NCBI GenBank assembly: GCA_023146575.1
Contig: JAGLBU010000038.1
Span: forward strand, 1 to 6,338
Source of the DNA: Methylococcales bacterium
GTDB lineage: Bacteria > Pseudomonadota > Gammaproteobacteria > Methylococcales > Methylomonadaceae
Direction: 5' to 3'
Length of the DNA: 6,338 nucleotides
Under the pieces are notes generated by a model. The model was not told the DNA's origin, did no database searches, and worked only from the letters and a program-made list of their open reading frames with translations. A program made the position numbers and the translations under genes. This document shows, piece by piece, positions 6,282 to 6,338 of the stretch; position 1 is the stretch's first letter; each line of letters begins with the position of its first letter.

Positions 6282-6338
6282 ATGCCTGACACATTGCTTA
6301 AGTTTGCTAAAATTTCTATTAAAGGATTATTATCCTTA
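6282..6338 (+). CDS. Possible start of an unidentified gene, cut by window edge
   Basis: An ATG lies seven bases after GGAGG (6270-6274) and opens a frame of 19 codons that runs off the window: MPDTLLKFAKISIKGLLSL. I do not recognise it. In favour: the ideal Shine-Dalgarno spacing. Against: the GGAGG is part of the terminator stem, the frame is very short here, and a good sigma-70 promoter lies inside it. Confidence 0.33.
   Translation, partial: MPDTLLKFAKISIKGLLSL
6286..6313 (+). promoter_or_regulatory. Candidate sigma-70 promoter at the right edge
   Basis: CTGACA (6286-6291) matches 5 of 6 of the -35 consensus. After a 16-base spacer, TAAAAT (6308-6313) matches 5 of 6 of the -10 consensus and has an extended TGC just before it (6305-6307). 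Transcription would start near 6320, at a perfect short palindrome, AAGGAT-N4-ATCCTT (6322-6337), which could be an operator or a 5' hairpin. The transcribed unit lies beyond the window. Confidence 0.5.

Overview
The window is a nitrogen-assimilation locus of an AT-rich gammaproteobacterium. GlnA, NtrB (GlnL) and NtrC (GlnG) all look gammaproteobacterial: the class I-beta glutamine synthetase has an adenylylation-site tyrosine, and NtrB and NtrC follow the enteric proteins motif by motif. The low G+C and the TorF-type outer-membrane protein would fit a methanotroph, a sulfur oxidiser or a symbiont relative, but the genus cannot be told from the sequence.

Layout, left to right. The first 24 bases are the start of a leftward gene whose eight visible residues (MKLITAII) match the P-II regulator GlnK. 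A 462-base gap follows, and it appears to be a two-way nitrogen-control region: a near-consensus sigma-54 promoter reading left into glnK, two 17-bp NtrC-type dyads, an IHF-type match, a large imperfect hairpin and a weaker sigma-54 candidate reading right. Next comes a 476-residue putative porin made of two tandem copies of a TorF/Gcw_chp domain, closed by a strong terminator. Then glnA, with its own strong terminator, and the ntrB-ntrC pair with an 11-base overlap and a sigma-54-like element just upstream of ntrB. The right end has a tRNA-Phe gene with a promoter -10 box and a terminator, and an ambiguous tail that is either the start of another gene or another promoter.

How it fits together. 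NtrB and NtrC sense nitrogen status through P-II proteins; phosphorylated NtrC drives sigma-54 promoters; glutamine synthetase assimilates the ammonium. The sequence adds two inferences: the double-domain porin may belong to the NtrC regulon and share enhancers with glnK, and the sigma-54 element lies before ntrBC, while the gap before glnA has no GG-N10-GC pair at all. That is the reverse of the enteric glnALG arrangement.

No phage, insertion sequence, CRISPR array or frankly unknown gene cluster is visible. The most unusual items are the duplicated porin and the shared regulatory region.
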